Shown here piece by piece: positions 55,224 to 64,000 of a stretch of 64,000 nt of DNA. The stretch comes from Albifimbria verrucaria (Eukaryota > Ascomycota > Sordariomycetes > Hypocreales > Stachybotryaceae), in contig JAHREC010000011.1 of assembly GCA_020081605.1 (NCBI GenBank), positions 3,472,001 through 3,536,000 on the forward strand, in the 5' to 3' direction. Both the position numbers and the translations under genes were made by a program. The notes under the pieces were generated by a model. The model was not told the DNA's origin and ran no database searches. It saw nothing but the letters and a program-made list of their open reading frames with translations. The first letter of the stretch is position 1. Each line of letters opens with the position of its first letter.

Positions 55224-56267
55224 TTATACGTCGTCCATCTGGCCGGCGGGCTCGTCGTCGTCGTCGCCAAAGCTTCCAACGGAAGACATGTCGTCCTCGT
55301 CCTCGCTCTCGGCACCGGCGTCGTCTGCAGCATCTTTGTTCGCGTATTTCGAGACGTATTCTTTATGACAAGGTTAGCACAGAGAGGCCTTTGTGTGCCA
55401 TTCGTATCCATCATACCTTTGACCTTGGCTTCATAGCTCTTTGGCTCTCTAATCAAGAGCGCAGCTGCCTCGCCGTTCAGGGATCGGTCGGGTTCGGGTA
55501 ACGGAGAAGCTGTGGTAGGAATACTTCGAAAATGTTGATCATATCGTACATTGGCGACCAAGTCTGGTTGATGACATCCAGACAGACGGATCCGGACCTG
55601 CATTGGCTTCGTGTTAGCAGATGCCGCCCGTGCCGCCTATGCGGCCCTCGTCGAACCAGTATCGTCCGCATATGACAATGGACACTTACAGCTCATCAAT
55701 GTTGGGGTGGAAGATGCGGTTAACGAAGCCGATGCTGGGAGACTTGTAGGGTAGGTGTCGGGCAGTTCAACGTGAACCTTCCAAAGGCCGCCCTCGAATG
55801 GAGCTGAAGGGAAGTTAGTTGACGGGCTTGACGCCAACAGTGATAAAATGAACCCACTCTCTGTCGGTCCCTTGAATCGCACAAAAACTCCTGCCTATCG
55901 TCTCTTGTCAACACATTGATCTTCTGCAGCCGTCATGGGCACTCTGCGCCCTACACTACGTCAAGTTAGGTTCCTGGTTCAGTATTCAAGGCATTATATG
56001 GTCGCCTTACTGTTGTCATTCACTAGAGTGACCTCGTAGTCGCTCATGAGCCTGCATCTGTCAGTGGCGCATTCCGGAGGCCGTGATCGGAAGGACAATC
56101 GTACATCCTGCCAAAGAGTTAGCCAAGGCTCAACGATCCTGCATTCTGGATAAGCCATACTTCATGACCTAAGAGAATCACCCGATTAGCCATTTCAACT
56201 TCCTAAAAAGGCCACCAGCGCACAAAACACTCACATCAGTCTCGATCCTGCGTCGTGGGCTACTCAT
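55224..56267 (-). CDS. UBC8: Ubiquitin-conjugating enzyme Ubc8 (UBE2H type), with microexons
   Basis: An E2 that in yeast works with the GID/CTLH ligase in glucose-induced turnover of gluconeogenic enzymes. Exon 1 is 56267-56235 ([11 protein letters not shown]), exon 2 is 56168-56161 (8 nt), exon 3 is 56107-56105 (3 nt), exon 4 is 56051-56011. Together they restore [18 protein letters not shown]. Exon 5 gives [13 protein letters not shown], then [37 protein letters not shown] later exon holds the catalytic Cys in [19 protein letters not shown]. The end is an acidic tail ([20 protein letters not shown]), as in Ubc8. One-base losses are needed near 55894 (G), 55884 (A run), 55750 and 55481 (G run). 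The exon 3 acceptor has a CTAAC branch point 9 nt upstream. Stop at 55224-55226. Confidence 0.9.
56105..56107 (-). other. Predicted 3-nt microexon of UBC8
   Basis: GAT lies between acceptor TTTGGCAG (branch point CTAAC just upstream) and donor GTACGA. The two flanking introns are both 53 nt. It supplies the Met of conserved DVMKMLMSDYEV. Confidence 0.6.
56161..56168 (-). other. 8-nt microexon of UBC8
   Basis: GTCATGAA lies between acceptor CTTAG and donor GTATGG. It encodes Val-Met and two bases of the Lys codon of the invariant DVMK. Confidence 0.8.
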
Positions 56268-57690
56268 GGTGGCGGTTGGATATAGATCCCAATGTGGGGT
56301 TACTGGGGATGACTGATAGCACGGTTCGGGGTTAAAGCTGAAAGAGTGAGACGGAAAGGATTAAAATTCGTGCGGAGGGGTTCGGGAGGATGCTCCGGGG
56401 CAACAAGCACTTGAAGTTTGGCAAAGGAGATTATAATGACTTTTATTGAATGGGAGGAGGGGAGGAAGATCTGGCGACGTCCAGGCTCGAGGTAAGTTAA
56501 GGTCACGAGGGGCAATGATGTGGACAGCCCGTGATAAGATACCGTGAAACCACTTCCACCGAGGATTTAGCGTTATGGTGTGACGTGCAGCCTAAGCGCT
56601 ATCACGCGAGCCCGACGATAGCCGGATTCAGCTTAGCCATGTCGTGTCTTACATGTACACGGCATGCTGTACTGCAGCGTCATCGTACAAGGACCTCCCT
56701 GCCAGCCGTCCGGCCTCTGCGGTGTATCATGCTGGTCTGGATGAGAATCTCATGATGCTTACGTTTGGGTTCAATGTAGGTGTGTGTCACTCGGGGTAAA
56801 TCAATTTAGAGTAGGCCTACAGCTGGGCATGCATGTTCCCCGGTTCAGTACAGAAGTAAATGCTTATGCTTATGGCACTCGAATGGACATGGACCGTTTG
56901 ACGACGTTTGGATAGAGTGTCCAGGCATCTTGCAAACATGAACTATGCTTCAGGCACCGGAAAGTGTAAGGCAGCCCAATGCATCCCAAATTTGCGCAAA
57001 TGCCATGCATCAGATGCTCTCCCATGTCGGGAACGCCAGGTACCTTACGTCGACGCACCGTAATGAGCAGCCACAACTTTGCTGACATCAGCCACACTCG
57101 TGCCACAATATGTGCCACCACGATTCACCCCCGACAGCTTATATAAGCCATTCAGGCCCCGGTTCGTGCCTCGGCTCTTCCGGCCCCAAAATTCACCACG
57201 CACGTTGAGGGGCAGACAAATTACTGCCCAGAGCCTCGGAACTACGGTAGTTAACGTTAGAGGTGAACCGGTCGCACTGGCTAGTGGCCACAGGTACCGC
57301 TCACTTACTGCTTAGAGGGCTTTCCCGACGAAAGGGGTAAAAGGAAAAGGGACTGTGGCGGGCCTGATGCATGGGGCTCCGCCATACTGGGAAAAACACC
57401 ATGGGCCACTCTGGGAGATACTCAATTCTACAACGTAAAAACCATCATGACTGCGGTAAATAAAAGCGCCTTCTTCCACCCAAGCAAGGGATTTACATTC
57501 CAACCCTTCTCATCCTCTCAATGATAGTCATTTCATGATTTCAGTCAAAACAAAAAATTCCCAAGATATCTTTCCTCTCACACCACGCCTTTTCCTCCAA
57601 TCACATTGAGCCTTGAAAAAATACCGAATGGTACATAGCCAATAGTCTCAAGACATACAGTCACATATAACATCACCAAAGCACCCAATC
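56268..57690. promoter_or_regulatory. Divergent promoter region of UBC8 and panB
   Basis: 1.4 kb with no supported gene. A TATATAAG box at 57140-57147 faces right, about 545 bp before the panB start, so it implies a long leader or an unseen transcript. CT- and A-rich leader sequence precedes 57691. Confidence 0.4.
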
Positions 57691-58755
57691 ATGTCTCTTG
57701 TCGGGGCATTTGTCAGGTCGTGCGCCCATCTGGGCCGTGGCACGCGACCGACTACCCTCACTGTCCGTCCCATGTTAGCAACCCTGTCGCAGCAACGATA
57801 TAGCTCCCATTCTCCCATGGGCTCGCCGCCCACCAACGCGCGCAAGAAGGTCACATTGGGCACCTTGCGCTCGTTGCACAGGAAAAATGAGCCCATTACG
57901 ATGATCACCGCCCATGACTTCCCTAGTGCCCATGTCGCCGATCATGCCGGCATGGACATGATCCTTGTCGGTGATAGTCTGGCCATGGTTGCTCTCGGCA
58001 TGGAGGATACAAGCGAGATTGTCTTAGAGGAGATGCTGCTTCATTGCCGCTCTGTTGCGCGCGCTACCAAGTCTGCTTTTACGGTATAGTAAACCCGGTC
58101 CACAACCTCTCATCAACAACCACTAACGCATCTCTTTCTAGATCGGAGATCTTCCCATGGGTACATACGAGGTCTCCCTGAGCAGGCCCTTTCCACTGCC
58201 ATCCGCTTCATCAAGGAGGGCAGGGTCCAAGGCGTCAAGATCGAGGGTGGTAAGGAGATGGTACCGACCATCCAGAAAATCACCACTGCTGGCATTCCAG
58301 TTCTTGGCCACGTGGGTCTCACTCCGCAACGGCAACATGCCCTAGGAGGTTTCCGAGTCCAGGGAAAGACATCCCGCGGCGCCATGCGGCTGCTGGATGA
58401 CGCACTTGCCGTGCAAGAAGCTGGATGCTTCGCTGTGGTTATTGAGGCTGTTCCGGCCGAGGTCGCCGCCCTCATAACTGAGAAGCTTTCCATTCCGACA
58501 ATTGGAATCGGCGCTGGTAACGGCTGCTCAGGCCAGGTTCTCGTCCAAGTTGACATGATTGGCCATTTCCCTCCCGGCCGGTTCCTCCCCAAGTTCGTAA
58601 AGCAGTACGGCAATGTCTGGGCCGAATCCATGAAGGCCATTGAGACATACAGGGACGAGGTAAAGAGCCGTCAATATCCTGCACCTGAGCATACCTACCC
58701 CATCCCTCAGGAAGAACTCGAGTCTTTCACGAAGGCTGTCAAGGACACTGAGTAA
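57691..58755 (+). CDS. panB: Ketopantoate hydroxymethyltransferase (pantothenate synthesis)
   Basis: Transfers a hydroxymethyl group from methylene-tetrahydrofolate to 2-oxoisovalerate, the first committed step to pantothenate and CoA. Exons are 57691-58083 and 58142-58755. The N-terminus (MSLVGAFVRSCAHLGRGTR...QQRYSSHS) looks like a mitochondrial presequence. Motifs: MITAHDFPSAHVADHAGMDM and ILVGDSLAMVALG (metal-binding Asp), IGDLPMGTYEVS, GIPVLGHVGLTPQ, then CFAVVIEAVPAEVA with the catalytic Glu, and IPTIGIGAGNGCSGQVLV. A C run near 58176 is one base short (EVS-PEQALSTAIRF). With it the protein has 335 residues and both exons are whole codons. Convergent with ATG12, 160 nt between stops. 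Confidence 0.95.
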
Positions 58756-58814
58756 TAACGATGCTGGAGGCTGGCGTTAGTGGAAGCATTTGGTTGGGCG
58801 GGCCTGTGACGGGT

Positions 58815-58865
58815 TGCATAGCATTCAGCGCATGGCATTCTGCATAGCATTCTGCATAGCATCCT
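58815..58865. repeat. GCATAGCATTC tandem repeat in the panB 3' flank
   Basis: Three to four imperfect copies of a 12-14 nt unit (GCATAGCATTCT), between the panB and ATG12 stops. Probably replication slippage. Confidence 0.7.
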
Positions 58866-58915
58866 TGGAGTTTAGAGCGTTTTGATAGAGATACCACGAG
58901 GTATAGTATTTAGCA

Positions 58916-59440
58916 TCACCCAAAAGCAGGGGTCATAGAATAGGCAACCACCAGTTGATCGTGGGCATTCTTGAAACACTGAAATGAAATAATATCATTA
59001 GTATCAGGACTTGAGTCATAGCCATATCCCGTAAGACGTACCTGATGCAGGTTCCCTACCACCTCGTCCAGAGAGGGAGCAAACGCGCTGTTGACGTAGA
59101 GAAAGACGCTGTCGCTGTCTTTGCAGCGCAGCTTGCGCCGTAGATATCGCACTACTTCCTCGAACTTGCGGCCAGCACTGATCTTGCACACATCCTGCGT
59201 AAGGCTTGGAGCCGAACCAACAGGCTTGAAGCGTACCACTACCTTCTCTTGTGTAAATGCACCTGCACTGGCTAGAGCCGCCGTAGCATCCCGTGGCAGG
59301 TCTGCGAGAAGAGCCGAAGCCGTCATTGTGAGCGGAATCTCTGGCGAATCAGACCTATCCTCGGGGATGGGAGATGCTGTGGGTGCGGGTAGTTCGGCGT
59401 CATCTGGCGCAGCATTTTGCGGGCTTTGGTTTGAATCCAT
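58916..59440 (-). CDS. ATG12: Autophagy ubiquitin-like protein Atg12
   Basis: A ubiquitin-like modifier conjugated through its C-terminal Gly to Atg5. The resulting Atg12-Atg5/Atg16 complex lipidates Atg8. Exons are 59440-59042 and 58978-58916, 153 residues. The N-terminal 50 or so residues are a disordered Pro/Ser/Asp-rich extension. The Ub-like fold starts [14 protein letters not shown]. It continues [40 protein letters not shown], and NLHQ spliced to [20 protein letters not shown]. The invariant terminal Gly is present. The intron (58979-59041) is 63 nt, divisible by three and stop-free, so reading through it gives a misleading 174-residue protein. The intron is judged real because the spliced join restores the family's NLxxCF segment. 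No frame break. Confidence 0.95.
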   Translation of the reverse strand: MDSNQSPQNAAPDDAELPAPTASPIPEDRSDSPEIPLTMTASALLADLPRDATAALASAGAFTQEKVVVRFKPVGSAPSLTQDVCKISAGRKFEEVVRYLRRKLRCKDSDSVFLYVNSAFAPSLDEVVGNLHQVRLTGYGYDSSPDTNDIISFQCFKNAHDQLVVAYSMTPAFG

Positions 59441-59920
59441 TATATTATTCCTCGGGTGTTATTGTTTAGATGAAGTAAGTCTTTTGTCCAAACCAGAAAC
59501 CCCGTGGAGCTATCGGGTGAGGTATGTTGCCTGGAGGTGAATGCTGAGGGGTGACAACTTAGGTCTCATGTACAGTGTGCATTAGAACATGTACAGTGCA
59601 CATAGCTTTGGGCAATGCAGATGCAGTTATGGATTCAGTATCACCAAACGCCATAGACCATGTCCCCAACTTTATACCCATGAAGCTTTATTTCTTAGTT
59701 TTTGGGCCATGTTCTCGTGTATTGCCTCGTTTTGCTTAATGACCTCCATAGCTAGCTATATACAACTTCTTCGTTCAATCATGAGCTGATCAAGCTGTCA
59801 TGTTCTACACCTCTCCCATTTCTATTTACTCCATTTTCTTCATACGTTCACACAACTCCTCGAAGTCTTCAGAGTCCCTTGGTCCCCTGTATGAGGACTC
59901 GAGGCCATCCATCACCATAT
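59441..59920. promoter_or_regulatory. ATG12 promoter / PAL 3' flank
   Basis: Holds two direct copies of CATGTACAGTG (59567-59577 and 59588-59598) whose starts are 21 bp apart, about two helical turns, 127-158 bp upstream of the ATG12 start. No gene seen. Confidence 0.4.
59567..59598. repeat. Paired 11-bp direct repeat upstream of ATG12
   Basis: CATGTACAGTG occurs twice with 21-bp periodicity. It could be a tandem binding site; function unknown. Confidence 0.6.
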
Positions 59921-61979
59921 CTAAAAGGGTCCTTTGACACTTTCGTAAATCAAGCTGACCCAGCTCCCTATAGTCTTCTTGTCTTCCATCAACAACCCAT
60001 GTTTAGCATTATATAATGGGTCATCTGCTATACCGAAGTGTGTTGGTACTCCGAGCTTAGATCGCACCCACGTATATAATTGGGATGTACCATCACCAAG
60101 CTGTGTGGCCACCGCACTAGGGGGATGGCGAAGTTAGGATAGAAGCTGTTTTCGGCAAGTTTGGTGAATTCCTTTGAAAATCTCTCTGCAAATCTGTTCA
60201 AGCTCCCAACATAACCGTTCATTGTCTCTGTGGCGTAAAATTGTGTGACTGGGAGCATAATGGCTTCTGTAACTCGAGGTACACGGTCTTTCCATGAGTT
60301 GGTATTCCAATGATACCAAGTCGATTCAATGGTTGGGAACAATATTTTCCCAAGTCTCTCAATTTTTGGTGCCTGCAACCCTAGATCTTGATAGATCCCT
60401 TGTGGCCCTATATCTTTCAGTATCTTCTCCTTCACTTGTGCCATAAATTTCATATGGCTTGCTCGAAGGTCAACCGCTTGACAGGATACGTATAAGTGGC
60501 ATGCAGACATATGTGCTATTAAGTCTACTGCCTCTATAGTTCGACGACATGATAGTAGTGCAAGTGAGTTTATGCCTTGGTTGTGCATCTCAGCAGACAT
60601 GACATGCGATGAAACAGGGTGAGCCAGCGCGGCAAGCTCTGACATGTATGCTGCCATGTTGACATCGATGCCCTTCATTGTGAAGTTTTCGCGGTCGCTG
60701 GCATTGAGATTTGCCTCTAAACCATTATTGGTGGAAGGGCTGATAATCTCGGTGACTTGGGAGAAGAGCATGCGGCCGATCATTTGTAGGGCGAGACGAG
60801 TTTTGTCCATGGCGGAAGTGATTGCCACAGCTTGAAAATTGCCTCCAGAATAAACCTCGCCGGTAGTCGAATCTACCAAGGGATTGTCAGATGTCGAGTT
60901 CAGCTCCACTTCTATTTGTCGCTGTGCGAGCATGAGATCTTCCAGGTATGGGCCTATCCATTGTGGACTTGTCCGGGTCGAGTAACGATCCTGCCAAAGC
61001 CCATCACCTGTACGTTTTCGACTTTCGAGGCCATCCACAAAATTTGACCCTTGAAGGAATCTCCGGATGTTGCTCGCTGCTTCGATCTGCCCTGCATGCG
61101 GACGAGCGGCATGAATAAATGGCAGAGTCCACTCAACATTACCTCCCATACACTCAGAAGCAAAGGCAGTCAGCATCTGAGCTAGATACACAAGTCTTTG
61201 AGCATCATAGAGCACGATACTTCCCAGTGATACCGAGGGAGCCGTGCCATTGATGAGACCCAAAGCTTCCTTGGGTCCAAGCCCAGATGGAGATAGGCCA
61301 GTTATCCGAAGGGCTTCAGAAGCGGGTAAAACCTTGGCCTCTTTGCCATGACCCAATTGCACAAAAACATCCGGATTGCCAGTGATTGCTCCAGCAATGT
61401 ATGACATTGGCATGAGATCCCCAGAGGCAGAAATGGTACCTCTCAATGGCACCATGGGTGTGATTCCTTTATGCAGAAGCTGCACCAGATTCTGCAATAC
61501 CTCAAGGCGAACGGCGCTATGTCCTCGGAGGTTCTGGTTTGCTCTGGCCACTATAGCACCTCGCACCCATTCAGGACGCATGACATGCGATGGCTCTCTT
61601 CCGAATTTTGCTCAGGGAACTTGTCGGAGTTGGTGATCACAGCACTCTGAGTATGCTGCAAGACGCTGATTTGAAGATCAATCAGATCATGGGTTCTGGT
61701 ATCTGCACTGCCACCGAACCCCGTGTTGACGCCATAGACAATCCATTCTTTCGAGAGGTACGCTGTGAGAGCATCGACACTGAGTTGTAATCGTTTGGCC
61801 AGTTCCGCATCATTGCTAATCTCAGGTTTGATACCGAAACGAGCCACGGCAACTATCGCTGCGATATCCAGGCCATTGCCATCAAGAATGAGCTTTCGGC
61901 TGCCATTTCTGAGGGTTTGGAGACTCTTCCAGATATGGAGGACAGAAGCAGTGTGTGCAGATGTTGTTGAGCCTGTCAT
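59921..61979 (-). CDS. Phenylalanine ammonia-lyase family enzyme
   Basis: Deaminates Phe (possibly Tyr) to cinnamate or coumarate; MIO-dependent aromatic amino acid lyase. The start was taken at 61979 (MTGSTTSAHTASVLHIWKSL). An in-frame start at 62048 is possible. Motifs: catalytic Tyr loop WIVYGVNTGFGGSADTRT, the MIO-forming Ala-Ser-Gly in GTISASGDLMPMSYIAGA, LNSTSDNPLVDSTTGEVYSG, GGNFQAVAITSAMDKTRLAL, and AEMHNQGINSLALLSCRRT. The substrate-selectivity region reads VLQHTQSAV; His there is common in fungal enzymes, but the next residue is Thr. Frame breaks near 61605 (before MRPEWVRGAIV) and near 60121 (G run, before VATQLGDGTSQLYTW), each curable by one base. About 685 residues. The substrate is not settled. 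Confidence 0.92.
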
Positions 61980-63530
61980 GATGTCGAGGAATCTAGCGTA
62001 CGCAAGGACAGATTTGAACCACGCAGCAGAAAGGGCCGTCCAATGCAAAGTCGGACTCTGTGAATCAGACTGTCCTCAGTGATCAGGACAAATTCTTCCT
62101 TGAGAATAGATCAGCCACCAGCCAGAGGTCTCGGCTCAGGTCTCAAGCCTAGCCAATCGTTTTGGAGCAGCCGGATAGCGGTGAGCTTACGAACCGGAGG
62201 GCAGACTAAGGCCAGGTGAAAACACTATCCCCTCTGCGTGAAGCCGAGCGTGGAGGATTCGGACTAAGGCAGATGGTGCATTGGCGAGACCAGGAATCCT
62301 TGGGTGGTGGCTCAAATCCAATCTGATTCGTACCTGAGTTTCCGGGAAGTTCCTAGCTCAAGGTGCTTACCGCCCTACTGGGACAATTAGCATTTATACG
62401 AGTTAGCCTGGTAAGCGCGACTGCGACTGCGACTGCGACTGCGACTGCGGCGTCTGAAGTCTCATGCGGTCTGTAAGCTGAGTAAGGCTAGTGAAGAGAC
62501 GTCTCGTGGTGGGATGGGATGATGATCAATTGCTTTGATGAAAACGCGCCAAACTTACAATGTTTATACTGGGACTAGATGTTGCAAGTGCTTGGTCGAA
62601 GCTCCCAGGCTAACACTGATGAAAGAAAGTAAACGGGCTTCTCCTGTACGGGTGTAGGAAAGAGCTCTAGCAGCTGCTGTGATTAGAAAGCCAGGAGCTG
62701 TTCGCCAGCTGGAGGCTTTACATGCTGTACCTACCTCGGTTTCACGGGATATTTATTCGGCACGTCGCTCACCGTAGGTGGCCTTTCCGAATGCTCTCCT
62801 TCGGGCCCGTCCTATGCTCCTTGCGGCTGTAAAGATTGTCTTGTGAGAACAATGGCTTGCCAACAAGCGCTAGGCGGTACACCAGTCAATCACGAGTACC
62901 CAACTTCACACGACATGGGCACAGTTGCTTGCTTATAGTGATTATGATTGTAAAATGCGGTTACATATACACAAGGTACTCGATATATGTAATGCAATGG
63001 CCAGCAGCACTGGCTTTAGCATGCATGGTCTCCTCCTCGCCAGCTGGAACCAAGTTACCGCCCTATGTTCGTTGCCCTCCCAGCTCCTATACAATCCAGC
63101 CGCACATTTCCGCGAGTCCGTGACTAGAACAACTGCGAGAATGAAAGAAAACGCCCCTGCTATGATATGATATAAAGTCCAAAAATGCTAGGTCATGCCG
63201 CTATGCGCCGTCGCATGCAATCCGTATTCGGCGAAGTGAAGAAAGTCGGTGGTCGGTCGGGACAAAGGAGGAGAGCAACACGTATAGGATCCGAACGATA
63301 GCGTGTGCAAATCCGTACTAGAGTGGAGGCCATTTCAGGACACCCCAACTGAAGCAAAGTGCCATATCTCTTTCGAGGGCACTATATCTGAAACGATTCA
63401 TTTGACGGCATGATAATCGTGAAAGAAACTTGAGGCCTTCGCGGTAGCGACTCGACGTTGAATAGTGTGAATTATGGGCAGAAGGAGGGTTGAATCCAAG
63501 CGGGTATAGATGCGTAGAGTTGATGTAGTG
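61980..63530. other. 1.5-kb gene-free stretch with a 6-bp tandem repeat
   Basis: Between the PAL start and the DBF4 3' end. It contains five GCGACT units (62417-62446). No gene recognised. The PAL promoter lies in the left part. Confidence 0.45.
62417..62449. repeat. (GCGACT)5 microsatellite
   Basis: Five perfect units plus GCG, about 440 bp upstream of the PAL start. Likely length-variable between isolates. Confidence 0.85.
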
Positions 63531-64000
63531 TTACCAGGATTCCTCCTCATCAGTCTCCATGGTTGCGTATCTCGGCATACGCTTCAGCTGCGAGAGCAGA
63601 AGATCTAAATCAGTCCAGTTCTCGTCGTTTTCAGCAAACTTTCGATGCTTGCGAGACAGAATGTGCTAAAGTATGGTCAGTCTCCAATTATGGGCCAAGT
63701 ATCCTTCAAGGAACATACCTCGTCGAAGTCACGGAACTTGTCCTGGCAATTCTCACAGTAGCCAGGCTTGAGGTCTTTCTTACTCTTAAAAGACTGAGTG
63801 CTGGCCTTCTTTTCTTTGCTCTCGGTGTTCCTCTGGCTGTCATCATCTTGGGGCTGAACGGCCCGAGAGGTTGGACGTCCCATTGTAGTTGATCGACTAG
63901 ATGCAACATCCATCGATACCTCCACAGGTCGGCGTGAGCTAAAGTCGTGGGATGCAGGGGCAACCTTTTGTAGAACCTTTCTCTGCAAACCATGAACTTC
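63531..64000 (-). CDS. DBF4: Dbf4-type regulatory subunit of Cdc7 kinase, C-terminal part (runs off right edge)
   Basis: The activator of the S-phase Cdc7 kinase that fires replication origins. Only the C-terminus lies in the window. The DBF4-type zinc finger is complete across a splice: KPGYCENCQDKFRDFDE, then HILSRKHRKFAENDENWTDL, giving C-x2-C...H-x5-H. The tail is LDLLLSQLKRMPRY ending DEEESW. The intron is about 63668-63720 (GTATGT...TTTAG). The region before the finger is Ser/Lys-rich and probably disordered. The stop is at 63531-63533; the start lies beyond base 64000. No frame break seen. Confidence 0.92.

Noticed and set aside
62005..62030. Reverse-strand tRNA-like motif (GATTTGAACC)
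   Set aside because: Lies at the extreme 5' end of the PAL gene or its leader and no cloverleaf forms.
1..64000. Secondary-metabolite cluster, starship/transposon or CRISPR array
   Set aside because: No synthase, transposase, tyrosine recombinase, terminal repeats or spaced repeat array could be recognised.

Overview
The window is nuclear DNA of a filamentous ascomycete, probably a sordariomycete and possibly Hypocreales. The evidence is short spliceosomal introns (about 53-76 nt, GTAAGT-type donors, CTAAC/CTGAC branch points), intron-split conserved genes, GPI-anchored wall proteins, a Crh-type transglycosidase, ATG12, DBF4, MON2 and a fungal-type phenylalanine ammonia-lyase. There is no operon structure, CRISPR array or recognisable intact transposon.

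Layout. 0-6.6 kb: the 5' part of an OPT peptide transporter (minus), then mostly gene-free DNA holding tRNA-Arg(ACG). 6.6-21 kb: a secreted GPI-type protein, a GNAT acetyltransferase, TRM7, MON2, PRPP synthetase, and a flavoprotein/F-box/ankyrin-like fusion. 21-26 kb: gene-free. 26-37 kb: a disordered fungal protein, MMS2 (ubiquitin E2 variant) divergent from a stomatin-like mitochondrial protein, a Cys-rich GPI protein, and a stand-alone MER3-type Sec63 domain. 39-44 kb: a protealysin-like M4 metalloprotease and a Crh transglycosidase. 48-54.7 kb: a SIRT5-like sirtuin, a GH92 mannosidase, tRNA-Gly(GCC), tRNA-Ser(AGA) and a CCDC130/Saf4 splicing factor. 55-64 kb: UBC8, ketopantoate hydroxymethyltransferase, ATG12, phenylalanine ammonia-lyase, and the 3' end of DBF4.

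Most genes are dispersed housekeeping functions: RNA modification, vesicle traffic, nucleotide and pantothenate synthesis, ubiquitin conjugation, autophagy and replication control. Between them lie secreted or wall proteins. No biosynthetic gene cluster is evident.

Two features matter to any user of this annotation. First, about 25 reading-frame breaks occur in otherwise conserved genes. Nearly all are cured by one extra base, usually in a C, G, T or A run, which points to consensus errors rather than pseudogenes. Coordinates below span the whole gene and note the breaks. Second, two genes need microexons: UBC8 (8 nt and 3 nt) and PRPP synthetase (9 nt).

I found no wholly new system. The best candidates for novelty are the flavoprotein/F-box/ankyrin-like fusion, the orphan Sec63 domain, the duplicated propeptide motif of the M4 protease, and the 3-nt exon.
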